The notes beneath the pieces are model-generated. The model saw only the letters and a list, made by a program, of their open reading frames with translations, had not been told where the DNA came from and made no database searches. A stretch of DNA of 39,659 nucleotides from Myroides sp. N17-2 (GTDB lineage Bacteria > Bacteroidota > Bacteroidia > Flavobacteriales > Flavobacteriaceae), in assembly GCF_002286775.1 (NCBI RefSeq), contig NZ_NSGJ01000045.1, positions 1 through 39,659 on the forward strand, in the 5' to 3' direction. Shown here piece by piece: positions 7,353-13,759 of this stretch. Positions within the stretch are counted from its first letter, which is position 1, and every line of letters starts with the position of its first letter. Both the position numbers and the translations under genes were made by a program.

Positions 7353-8267
7353 TTATCTTCTTATTGTTCGTTTTTTCTTCTTGTTGTGATCCTGTATATA
7401 ATCATTGTACATCGACTGATGAGCATTGAGAAAACTAAACAGGCTTGCTGTATTGGTATTCCAATTCTCAAATGAAATCGGCTTGTTTTGTTCTTTGAAC
7501 AGAACAACGTGAAACAAATCATCACTTCGTTTAGGTGTGTTATTTTCAAACAGTTCATTTAGTTTTAGATTGCGATCAACTTCACTTGCTTTTAGGTTTG
7601 TTTCAGTGGGTAAATGAATAAATCGATACCCTTGAATATTCCCTTGCTTGTTTATGCTTGGCTTAACCTCTATTTGATGTATTCTCATCATATCAATGTA
7701 CTGCTGTAAACTTTTAGGGTGTTCCTTTAAAACAAGGTAATGCGCTTCTTTAATCAATGCAGCTACTTGTTTATGATTAGCCTTCATTTGTTCTTTCTTG
7801 TTTTCGTTTTCTTGTCTTATAGAAGCCCAACCATATTTTAAAGCTATTTCATGAGCAATGCGTTGCGCTTGAAATCCAATATAATTATCCTTTAACGCTT
7901 TTCCGTTTTCATCAATGCGGTTAGCTAGTATGTGAATGTGTTTATGCTCTTTTTCTGTGTGAACAAAAGCGATGTATTGCGCATTTTTAGGATCTAACTT
8001 TAAACCAACTAAGAAATCATTGACAAGATTGTTCAAATCTTGGTCTGTCATTTTCTTACTGTCTTCAATAGTAGGAGAAATAACAACGGAGATTGTATTG
8101 TTTTTACAGCGTGAGTTTTGATTTTGCAGAATCTGCATGGTTTGAAACATATCTTTCGGAGTTTCCCCCGAAAGATTGTTTCTAACAAGCTCATAGCCTT
8201 TGTTTGGGTTAATTACATAATTAAACAGAGCTGTTCCTCCAATACACGTTTTTGCTTTAGCTATCAT
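7353..8267 (-). CDS. mobB: relaxase (mobilization nuclease)
   Basis: Nicks oriT and stays on the transferred strand. The N-terminal 200 residues are a relaxase/mobilization nuclease domain: a Tyr near the N-terminus (FNYV, about residue 17) is the likely nucleophile, and the metal-binding histidines are visible as HTEKEHKHIHILANRI (about 103-118), the 3H motif. The C-terminal third is polar with no motif. At 304 residues it is typical for small Bacteroidota relaxases. It follows mobC with a one-base gap. The gene name follows Bacteroides usage (MobA/MobC accessory plus MobB relaxase) and is tentative. Function is well supported. Confidence 0.9.
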   Translation of the reverse strand: MIAKAKTCIGGTALFNYVINPNKGYELVRNNLSGETPKDMFQTMQILQNQNSRCKNNTISVVISPTIEDSKKMTDQDLNNLVNDFLVGLKLDPKNAQYIAFVHTEKEHKHIHILANRIDENGKALKDNYIGFQAQRIAHEIALKYGWASIRQENENKKEQMKANHKQVAALIKEAHYLVLKEHPKSLQQYIDMMRIHQIEVKPSINKQGNIQGYRFIHLPTETNLKASEVDRNLKLNELFENNTPKRSDDLFHVVLFKEQNKPISFENWNTNTASLFSFLNAHQSMYNDYIQDHNKKKKRTIRR

Positions 8268-8268
8268 A

Positions 8269-8568
8269 TTACTTTAGTTTTTGAAGATGGGCTCTAATAA
8301 GATTTGCGGTTTCAACGGTAGTTTCTTTCACTCCAGTAGTATCACCAAGTTTAAAAAGGTTGCCAATTCTTCTAAAGTTATCAGCAAACTTGTTCAGTAG
8401 TTTGTAAACCTCAATCTCATCTTGGGTTAGTTTATAACTTATAGAATACCCCAAAGCTGTACTGCGTAAATATTCAGAAATGCTACAGCCAATTTTCTCT
8501 GCTTTGTTTTTTATAAGCAGAGATTCTGTTAGGGTAACTCTAAATTCTATTTTGTGTTCTCTATTCAT
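8269..8568 (-). CDS. mobC: MobC-type mobilization accessory protein
   Basis: The 99-residue protein has a ribbon-helix-helix-like N-terminus (IEFRVTLTESLLIKNKAEKIG) and the C-terminal MobC block with LLNKFADNFRRIGNLF (about 58-73), which matches the family's N.N..a...N pattern. Such proteins bind oriT and help the relaxase open the strands. It is the first gene of the mob operon and lies directly next to the candidate oriT hairpin at 8609-8651, as in other Bacteroidota mobilizable elements. Confidence 0.88.
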   Translation of the reverse strand: MNREHKIEFRVTLTESLLIKNKAEKIGCSISEYLRSTALGYSISYKLTQDEIEVYKLLNKFADNFRRIGNLFKLGDTTGVKETTVETANLIRAHLQKLK

Positions 8569-8608
8569 CGTCTTACCAATTTTGCGACCTTCGGGAGAAA
8601 AACGAATG

Positions 8609-8651
8609 GTCTTTGTTCCGATTCAAATTTTCAATTTGTAAGGACAAAGAC
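8609..8651. promoter_or_regulatory. oriT: candidate origin of transfer (nested inverted repeat)
   Basis: GTCTTTGTTCC (8609-8619) pairs with GGACAAAGAC (8642-8651) with one extra T, and inside it CAAATT (8624-8629) pairs with AATTTG (8633-8638). It lies 40 bases upstream of mobC in the 98-base gap between the mob and primase genes. Inverted repeats upstream of the first mob gene are the usual position of oriT. A nic site cannot be pinpointed from sequence alone. Confidence 0.5.
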
Positions 8652-8666
8652 ACATCTCGATAATTC

Positions 8667-9575
8667 TTACGTCAGTCCATTGCGGTTAATACTAAGTAAA
8701 TAATCATTGAGATCTTTGTAATCTTGATAGCTCACTCTCGCATCTTTTGTAATTAATGGAAATACAGTAAGTAATTTATCCGTCGCTTTATCTCCAGCTT
8801 TGTCATTATCTAAACAAGTAATAATGGTCTTGTATTTTGACTCAAACGTCACTTCGTTATCTCCAGCTTTGTACAAATAATTGTTTGGTGGTTTTATCAG
8901 TGTGCTATCTAATGTAGAAACTGAGTTTAAAATGATGTAGTCAAACCTGTATTCCAAATCGGGCTTTAGGGTAAGAAAAGACAAGAAGTCTATAAAGGCT
9001 TCAAATAGAAGTACAGTAGTTGAACCATTGTTTATATAGGAAAGGGATTTAGAACCTAAGCATATTTGGACATACTTGTTTCTTAGTTCTACTCCGTCAA
9101 GTTCATTTTGAAAACCTATTGCGTAATACGCTTTATCTCCAATAGTATAATGTACTTCTTTGCAATACTTCTGAGCTGTTTTAAGGCATAGACCTCGCTG
9201 TTTGATATAATGTATCAAGTATTTATTTCTAAGAGGTCTAATAGCTGTAATATCATAGTCTTTTCTTTTTTCACAAGTATCTATCTTAGAAGGCGGCTGG
9301 TGAAAAGAAAAGGAATTACTAGCTAATATTTTAAGAGCTTCTTTTGCATCGCACTTGTAATACAATATTACAAAGTCTAGTGCATTGCCTTTATATGTGC
9401 TGTCCCCAAAATCATAGAAAACATTTTTAATTAAACTTACGTGAAATGAGGGAGTGTTCTCTGTTCTAAAAGGAGAATAGTACCAGGCTTCTTTGTTATT
9501 GATTTTAGCTTGTCTTATTCCTAGATTATCTAAAATAGAAATAAGAGATATGTTTTTTGCTTCTTGATAGGTCAT
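8667..9575 (-). CDS. Toprim-domain DNA primase of the element
   Basis: The 302-residue protein has an N-terminal CHC2-like region (YYSPFRTENTPSFHV, about residues 27-41) followed by a Toprim domain with its acidic residues in LLFEAFIDFL (about 187-196) and CLDNDKAG (about 254-261). The zinc-binding Cys/His residues of CHC2 are replaced by Tyr, Ser and Arg, so the fold may be kept without zinc. Bacteroidota mobile elements often pair such a primase with the helicase that is encoded just upstream here (193-base gap). It probably makes primers when the excised or transferred element replicates. Confidence 0.85.
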   Translation of the reverse strand: MTYQEAKNISLISILDNLGIRQAKINNKEAWYYSPFRTENTPSFHVSLIKNVFYDFGDSTYKGNALDFVILYYKCDAKEALKILASNSFSFHQPPSKIDTCEKRKDYDITAIRPLRNKYLIHYIKQRGLCLKTAQKYCKEVHYTIGDKAYYAIGFQNELDGVELRNKYVQICLGSKSLSYINNGSTTVLLFEAFIDFLSFLTLKPDLEYRFDYIILNSVSTLDSTLIKPPNNYLYKAGDNEVTFESKYKTIITCLDNDKAGDKATDKLLTVFPLITKDARVSYQDYKDLNDYLLSINRNGLT

Positions 9576-9644
9576 AATTATTGTTTTTAGGTGTAAGTGG
9601 TTGATATTTAGTTTTTAATGTAATATCTCTATCTCATTTACTTA

Positions 9645-9795
9645 TCATCTGTGCATCTGCGTTAGTTTATCTCTTTATGAGAATACCGTTTTAGATGATT
9701 ACAGATGAGTCATAGATGACAAACAGTTGATACTGTATAATATTTATAAATAGATGATATTCTATCTATTACAATGATTTCTCATCTGTCATCTG
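9645..9795. repeat. iteron-like TCATCT/AGATGA repeats, candidate replication origin
   Basis: The hexamer AGATGA occurs at 9693, 9703, 9714 and 9752, and its complement TCATCT at 9645, 9782 and 9789 (a related GCATCT at 9654). The copies at 9693-9719 are spaced 10-11 bp, one helical turn, and TCATCTG is directly tandem at 9782-9795, inside the 3' end of the helicase gene. The cluster lies between the primase and helicase genes, in an A+T-rich gap, which is where a replication origin of an element of this type would be expected. Confidence 0.45.
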
Positions 9796-11019
9796 ATTGA
9801 TGAGCGTGTTTTTTAAAATTCTGTAGTATTTACCCTTGTGAATAATTCGTTTTAAAGTATTGTCCTCTATTTTGATACGCTCATAATTATTTGAATTAGT
9901 TGATCGTATAGAGGCAATGTTTTCAAGTATAGTCTGTATCTCTCGCATTGGGATATTATGTCCTCTATTGTAATAGTTTAGAAGAGCATTAATATCAGAT
10001 GGAGTAGTGTCTATCTCATCAATATCAAATTCATTAAAAATGATATCAAGTATGTCAAGAACCAGGTTCTTGTTCTGAAGGTCTAAATCGTTCTTTAGTT
10101 TGTAGAGTGCTTCTGTATGTATTAATTCAGGAGTAAACCACATTCGTGTTTTCTTTTCAGTAGAGAACGGAACTCTATAAAGATAGTTTAAAAAAGTAGG
10201 AACCTCATTAATAAGCTTTGTGTAGAACTCACTGCTTCTGTTTTTAATCACAGGTACTTTAATAACCCAAAACCTTGTTTCTTCTTTATCAATCTTTAGA
10301 AAGTTATGCTCGTGATTACTAGTCATAATTATCTTAAGAAAAGATTTCTGTTCAACTTTTTCTTGACCTTTGTATTCGATAGATTGATACATTGCTGTTG
10401 AGATGTATTTAATAGCTTCAACGGTATCTTTGTTGTCCGATTTTACTTCTTCAATTAACAAGAGAAGCTTACTATCCATTTCACTATTGAATTTTTCAGT
10501 AAAAGCATTGGCCTTGATAAAAACAGCGTTCTTATCAAAGATTTCTTTTATCCAGTTTAGAAACGTAGTTTTTCCTGTTTCACGATTTCTTGATACAAGT
10601 ACTATGATAGGTAATATTTGTTCAGGGTAGAACAGCAATATTTTGAAGTAATCTATTCCAAGTAAGTATTGATTTCCAAAAATGTGATGTAGAAAATAAT
10701 AGGTAACAGGCATCTGTTCTCTTAGAGAATCTAAAGAGAATGCAGTTGTTGTATCAATGTCGTATAGAATAGGAGAGTAGGAATTAAAGTAATCTCCTAT
10801 AAAATGTGAGTAGTTAATGTGACTGGGTTCACATTTATATCCAAAGAATTTAGGTAACTCTTTGATCATGTCTTTTCCAAAGTCAGTGATAATTTCTGAC
10901 TTTTTCCATAGTTTACGCTCGACAATGATTTCTTTGCCGTTTACGTTCTTCTTTCTTATCGCATAGTAATCTGTTCCTATTCGAATGTATTCTGTTGCAG
11001 TTGTAGTCATATCAAACAA
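9769..11019 (-). CDS. primase-helicase-like SF3/VapE-type ATPase
   Basis: The 416-residue product has a P-loop NTPase core: Walker A in SRNRETGKTTF (about residues 160-170; the first Gly is Ser), Walker B in LLLLIEEVK (about 199-207) and a sensor block in IIMTSNHEHN (about 239-248). This fits DUF5906/VapE-like helicases of phage and mobile elements that unwind DNA at origins. The N-terminal part (about 1-90) has no motif that I recognise and the C-terminal part may bind DNA. It lies upstream of the primase on the same strand. It probably loads at the TCATCT repeats, which are the nearest repeats to both genes. Confidence 0.82.
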   Translation of the reverse strand: MFDMTTTATEYIRIGTDYYAIRKKNVNGKEIIVERKLWKKSEIITDFGKDMIKELPKFFGYKCEPSHINYSHFIGDYFNSYSPILYDIDTTTAFSLDSLREQMPVTYYFLHHIFGNQYLLGIDYFKILLFYPEQILPIIVLVSRNRETGKTTFLNWIKEIFDKNAVFIKANAFTEKFNSEMDSKLLLLIEEVKSDNKDTVEAIKYISTAMYQSIEYKGQEKVEQKSFLKIIMTSNHEHNFLKIDKEETRFWVIKVPVIKNRSSEFYTKLINEVPTFLNYLYRVPFSTEKKTRMWFTPELIHTEALYKLKNDLDLQNKNLVLDILDIIFNEFDIDEIDTTPSDINALLNYYNRGHNIPMREIQTILENIASIRSTNSNNYERIKIEDNTLKRIIHKGKYYRILKNTLINQMTDEKSL

Positions 11020-11081
11020 TTTTCAGAAAGAAGTAGTTATATTCACTACTCTTTTCTTTGAGTTATAGAAATAGTTAATTG

Positions 11082-11108
11082 AGCATTGATAGCCCTACTA
11101 TCAATGCT
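11082..11108. repeat. perfect hairpin between HTH gene and helicase gene
   Basis: AGCATTGATA (11082-11091) and TATCAATGCT (11099-11108) form a perfect 10-bp inverted repeat with a seven-base loop. On the minus strand, the direction of both neighbours, there is no T run after it. On the plus strand TTTATCTTTTT follows. It may be an operator, an attenuating RNA hairpin, or a terminator for readthrough from the plus strand. Confidence 0.5.
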
Positions 11109-11109
11109 T

Positions 11110-11397
11110 TTATCTTTTTAACTGTTTTGAAAATTGTGATAGTACTTCTTCGTCTGTAAAGACTTTGTACTTTTTAATCCACTCAATTATTTCAAGGCGA
11201 TCAAAGAATAGTGTGCCATTGGTTGGTTTGTGATGAGGGATTAAATTCTTAGAAGTTAACTTGTGAATAGTACTGTCTGAAAAACCAGTATATGCCATTA
11301 GATCCTTAATAGTAAAGATCTCTTTCTGAAACTGATTACCTTTTGTAATCATTAGCTTAATCTCGTTAAGCTCTTGGATGATTTTTAGCGTTGTCAT
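11110..11397 (-). CDS. excisionase-like helix-turn-helix protein
   Basis: The 95-residue protein has a coiled N-terminus (1-25) and a winged HTH of the MerR/HTH_17 type: FTIKDLMAYTGFSDSTIHKL (about 28-47) then a turn and FFDRLEIIEWIKKYKV. Small HTH_17 proteins like this act as excisionases or DNA-binding regulators in Bacteroidota elements. It lies upstream of the helicase and primase and could set when the element excises and replicates. A direct excisionase role is inferred, since no experiment-like evidence is in the sequence. Confidence 0.8.
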   Translation of the reverse strand: MTTLKIIQELNEIKLMITKGNQFQKEIFTIKDLMAYTGFSDSTIHKLTSKNLIPHHKPTNGTLFFDRLEIIEWIKKYKVFTDEEVLSQFSKQLKR

Positions 11398-11489
11398 AAT
11401 AAATGTTTTTTGAATTATGACGCTAAACTATTTGAATGAAGCTATCTGAAACGGGTATTTGTCAGCGAACTGACATTTAATTTAAGGTT

Positions 11490-12311
11490 TTAGAATGTTT
11501 TTTTAGATAACTGACTTTTTACGTTTTCTAAGATTTTAGCATAAGTTTCTTTATGCGCATTTGTAATTAGTTTTCTTCCCTTTTTATTTATAGAATCATA
11601 GTTAATAGGCGTGTAATTATCTGCTGTTGCATATTGAAAGTAACGACAGCTTTTTTTAAGTGTGGTTTTATGCAGCGTAAATAATTGAACAAATGGAATA
11701 AAGAACGATTCCAAAAACATTGCACAATGTTGGGATTGAAGTTCTAATTTAATAAATGGTTCAGCGTTATCCATTTCTTTGTTAATGCAAGATGTTATCG
11801 CTCTTTTAAAATCTTCAACCGTTGTATCATCATTAATGATTTCTTTTTTTAATTGATATAAAGTTTCATTAATGATAGTGTCATGTGTGCTACTGAAAGT
11901 AAACACATTATCCTTATTCTGCTTTTTTTCTTTTTCAATAGGAACAGTGTTGATTGTAATTATCTTTTCAACAGGAAGTGTTAGTAGATATTCTGTAGAT
12001 CCTTCAAATGATTTAAAAGACTGTCTGTATATCAAGTTTAGATGACTGATTAAGAAAATGTTTTGTCCTTTAAGAAAGTTAATCGATGCGGTCAATAATA
12101 GTACTGAGTAAATTAATGCGCTCAAAGGTAAAAGTATATACCACTTAGATAAGTTATAGAAATATGGTAAAAGAGCTAACGATACAATCAATGATAATAT
12201 TGGTAGTAGTGGTGCAATTATGTAAGTGAACTTCTTAGATAAAGTAATCGATCTAAATTTATCTAACTTCTGATGAAAGAAAAAAAACGGAGTTTCAATT
12301 AAAGTATTCAT
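11490..12311 (-). CDS. two-helix membrane protein of unknown function
   Basis: The 273-residue product has two transmembrane helices near the N-terminus (about residues 28-50 and 57-80), so most of it (about 85-273) lies in one compartment, probably the cytoplasm. That part has no motif that I recognise. It is the first gene of the minus-strand block at the right end of the element, next to the integrase arm sites, so it may be expressed with the HTH protein or carry a mobility function such as exclusion. No family can be named. Confidence 0.7.
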   Translation of the reverse strand: MNTLIETPFFFFHQKLDKFRSITLSKKFTYIIAPLLPILSLIVSLALLPYFYNLSKWYILLPLSALIYSVLLLTASINFLKGQNIFLISHLNLIYRQSFKSFEGSTEYLLTLPVEKIITINTVPIEKEKKQNKDNVFTFSSTHDTIINETLYQLKKEIINDDTTVEDFKRAITSCINKEMDNAEPFIKLELQSQHCAMFLESFFIPFVQLFTLHKTTLKKSCRYFQYATADNYTPINYDSINKKGRKLITNAHKETYAKILENVKSQLSKKTF

Positions 12312-12557
12312 AGTGTATTGTTATTAGTTAAGATTTGAAATATAACTAAATGCAATATAATGAAGCGTTTCAATGTTAAAAGGAGGATGGCATTTACAGT
12401 CTCTCTTTGGCTGTTACTTAAGATTAAGAACATCTTCTCTTTTAATTTTTAAGCTTTCTTCGAAGAAAGCTAATATTTTTAAACTTATAATTCTGTTGGA
12501 TAGGTAGATAAGAGCAAAAGAATGAAAACTTTACTATCTTTATAGGGTAAAACAAAT
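12312..12557. promoter_or_regulatory. right-end regulatory stretch with a 20-bp perfect palindrome
   Basis: The gap between the membrane protein and the arm sites holds AGCTTTCTTCGAAGAAAGCT at 12452-12471, a 20-bp perfect palindrome with no T run on either side, so a protein-binding site is likelier than a terminator. It lies about 90 bases inside the right arm sites, where an excisionase or regulator might bind. The rest of the gap shows nothing clear. Confidence 0.45.
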
Positions 12558-12576
12558 TGTTGTACTTTTGTTGTAC
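12558..12576 (+). promoter_or_regulatory. paired TGTTGTAC sites, candidate integrase arm sites, right end
   Basis: TGTTGTAC occurs at 12558-12565 and 12569-12576, again 11 bp apart and in the same direction as the pair at 2119-2137. The flanking T, and the following T, also match. No integrase gene lies here, so the conserved pair is best explained as a recombination site. It is 74 bp inside the right attachment repeat. Confidence 0.6.
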
Positions 12577-12601
12577 TGATGAAAAAAAAGGTGAAAAAAG
12601 G

Positions 12602-12637
12602 GCAAAAAAAAAGCACCTATTTTACAATAGATGCTTC
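12602..12637 (-). terminator. element-supplied terminator for the tRNA operon
   Basis: On the minus strand AGCATCTATT and AATAGGTGCT form a 10-bp stem (one G-U) around GTAA, followed by nine T. It lies just beyond the restored tRNA 3' end and inside the element. The sequence differs from the terminator at 1914-1953 that served the tRNA before insertion. Confidence 0.8.
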
Positions 12638-12649
12638 TCTGAAATTTTA

Positions 12650-12692
12650 GTGGTCCCACCTGGGCTCGAACCAGGGACTTACTGATTATGAG
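12650..12692 (-). repeat. right attachment repeat within the intact tRNA gene
   Basis: Identical to 1960-2002 over 43 bases. It supplies the 3' half of the tRNA at 12651-12724, so the tRNA gene stays complete after integration. The integrase would cut and join within this repeat, probably in or near the anticodon loop or T arm. Confidence 0.9.
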
Positions 12693-12724
12693 TCAGTTAC
12701 TCTAACCAGCTGAGTTATAGGACC
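12651..12724 (-). tRNA. tRNA with CAU anticodon (Met or lysidine-modified Ile2), integration target
   Basis: Reads GGTCCTA acceptor, D arm, an anticodon arm TGACTCATAATCA with CAT anticodon, and T arm CCTGG TTCGAGC CCAGG, closing with TGGGACC plus discriminator A (74 bases). All stems pair (one G-U in the acceptor). CCA is not encoded. CAT can decode Met or, after lysidine modification, AUA-Ile. I did not settle which. It is the second gene of the tandem pair and its 3' half is the attachment repeat of the element. Confidence 0.93.
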
Positions 12725-12750
12725 GCTCCTATGAGCGTAAAATTTCGTGG

Positions 12751-12824
12751 TGGTCCCACCTGGGCTCGAACCAGGGACTTGCTGATTATGAGTCAGCTAC
12801 TCTAACCAGCTGAGTTATAGGACC
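12751..12824 (-). tRNA. tRNA with CAU anticodon (Met or lysidine-modified Ile2)
   Basis: First gene of the tandem pair on the minus strand, 26 bases upstream of the other copy. It differs from it only at the two ends of the anticodon stem (GCTGACTCATAATCAGC against ACTGACTCATAATCAGT), a compensated base-pair change. All arms are intact, and it is 74 bases long. Confidence 0.93.
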
Positions 12825-12847
12825 AGTTAAATCGTGTTTAACGGGTG

Positions 12848-12878
12848 CAATATTATGGTATTTTATTGGTACTTGCAA
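12848..12878 (-). promoter_or_regulatory. probable promoter of the tRNA pair
   Basis: Minus strand TAATATTG (12855-12848) is one base away from the TAnnTTTG -7 box, and TTG (12878-12876) lies 20 bases upstream as a -33 box. The first tRNA base is at 12824. Confidence 0.45.
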
Positions 12879-12893
12879 GAGAATCGCAAGAAA

Positions 12894-13295
12894 TTATTTA
12901 ATTTCTTGACACAATTCTATTAGTACTCCATTCGTGCTTTTAGGGTGTAAGAAGGCAACTAATTTATTATCAGCACCTTTTTTAGGAGTTTCATTTAATA
13001 TAGTGAATCCTTCAGCCGTTAATCTTTTTATCTCAGCCTCGATATCTTCTACGTCAAAAGCAATATGATGTATGCCCTCGCCTTTCTTTTCGATGAACTT
13101 TGCTATTGGGCTATCAGGGTTAGTCGCTTCTAAAAGTTCTATTTTATTAGGGCCATTCATGAAGAAAGAAGTTTTTACTCCCTCGCTTTCTACAGCTTCT
13201 TCTTTATAAGCAGGGGTTCCAAATAACTTTTCGAATAAAGAGTTAGAGGCTTCAAGGTCTTTAACAGCGATACCGATGTGTTCTATTTTGCGCAT
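12894..13295 (-). CDS. mce: methylmalonyl-CoA epimerase
   Basis: Interconverts (2R)- and (2S)-methylmalonyl-CoA in propionate and branched-chain amino-acid metabolism, in the cytosol. The 133-residue protein is a VOC (glyoxalase) fold. Metal ligands visible by pattern are H6 (EHIGIAV), H76 or H77 (GIHHIAF) and E127 (LIELCQE), with E53 also in a conserved place. Length is typical. It starts within 71 bases of rbfA's start on the opposite strand, so the two are divergent and share the intervening A+T-rich promoter region. Its stop is 70 bases from the tRNA gene promoter. Confidence 0.9.
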   Translation of the reverse strand: MRKIEHIGIAVKDLEASNSLFEKLFGTPAYKEEAVESEGVKTSFFMNGPNKIELLEATNPDSPIAKFIEKKGEGIHHIAFDVEDIEAEIKRLTAEGFTILNETPKKGADNKLVAFLHPKSTNGVLIELCQEIK

Positions 13296-13353
13296 TTCTT
13301 AGTGTTTTTTGGTTGTGTAACAAAGATAAAAAAGTTTACTATTTAAAAAATTG

Positions 13354-13361
13354 TATTTTTG
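13354..13361 (+). promoter_or_regulatory. -7 box of the rbfA promoter, very short leader
   Basis: TATTTTTG fits TAnnTTTG and ends only four bases before the rbfA ATG at 13366. Transcription would begin almost on the start codon, so the mRNA would be nearly leaderless. No clear -33 box is visible. Confidence 0.5.
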
Positions 13362-13365
13362 CACT

Positions 13366-13758
13366 ATGGAAACTAATAGACAAAAGAAGATGGGAGCCCT
13401 ATTGCAAAAAGATATCGTAGATATCTTGCAAGGAGAGGTGCGCAAGAACGGGATAACTAACCTAGTTATTTCGGTTTCTAAAGTGAATATTACTAGTGAT
13501 TTATCAGTAGCAAGAGTGTACTTAAGTATATTCCCTATCAATAAAGGAGAAGAACTACTTAAAGGTATTAAATCAAATGCTCCAATTATTAAACACGAAT
13601 TATCACAACGAGTAAAACACCAGATGAGAAAGGTGCCAGACTTGATGTTTTTCGTAGATGACAGTTTAGAGTATATCGATCAAATCGACCAAGCGCTTAA
13701 ATGTGAGGAGAACCCGATCATTAATCGTGAGTTATTAGAAAAGAGAAAGAAAAAATAG
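13366..13758 (+). CDS. rbfA: ribosome-binding factor A
   Basis: Helps mature the 16S rRNA 5' end in the 30S subunit. The 130-residue product has the family features: an N-terminal helix with QKKMGALLQKDIVDIL, the KH-like core SVSKVNITSDLSVARVYLSI (about residues 38-57), and the HELSQRVKHQMRKVPDLMFFVDD block (about 78-100). I chose ATG 13366, since the longer TTG-started frame (13351) falls inside the promoter box. It overlaps nothing. Its stop lies one base before the TTG of the permease gene. Confidence 0.92.
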   Translation: METNRQKKMGALLQKDIVDILQGEVRKNGITNLVISVSKVNITSDLSVARVYLSIFPINKGEELLKGIKSNAPIIKHELSQRVKHQMRKVPDLMFFVDDSLEYIDQIDQALKCEENPIINRELLEKRKKK

Positions 13759-13759
13759 A

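Larger units (their letters stand above)
1960..12692. mobile_element. integrative mobilizable element in a tRNA(CAU) gene
   Basis: A 43-bp perfect direct repeat (1960-2002 and 12650-12692) covers the 3' half of a tRNA gene up to the anticodon loop. The complete tRNA lies at the right end and only the 3' fragment at the left. Between them are about 10.69 kb with a tyrosine integrase next to the left repeat, mobilization genes (relaxase, MobC, membrane protein), a replication pair (Toprim primase and SF3-type helicase), an excisionase-like HTH protein, a RadC-like protein, a toxin-antitoxin-chaperone operon and a decayed nuclease. No T4SS, VirB4 or coupling protein is present, so transfer would need a helper. 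The 6180-12311 genes all run on the minus strand and the integrase and cargo on the plus strand. Confidence 0.9.

Noticed and set aside
12651..12824. Firm choice between tRNA-Met and tRNA-Ile2
   Set aside because: The CAT anticodon alone does not decide, and I cannot score identity elements confidently for this phylum by eye.
13351..13365. TTG start for rbfA
   Set aside because: Falls on the TATTTTTG promoter box. ATG 13366 gives the normal RbfA N-terminus.
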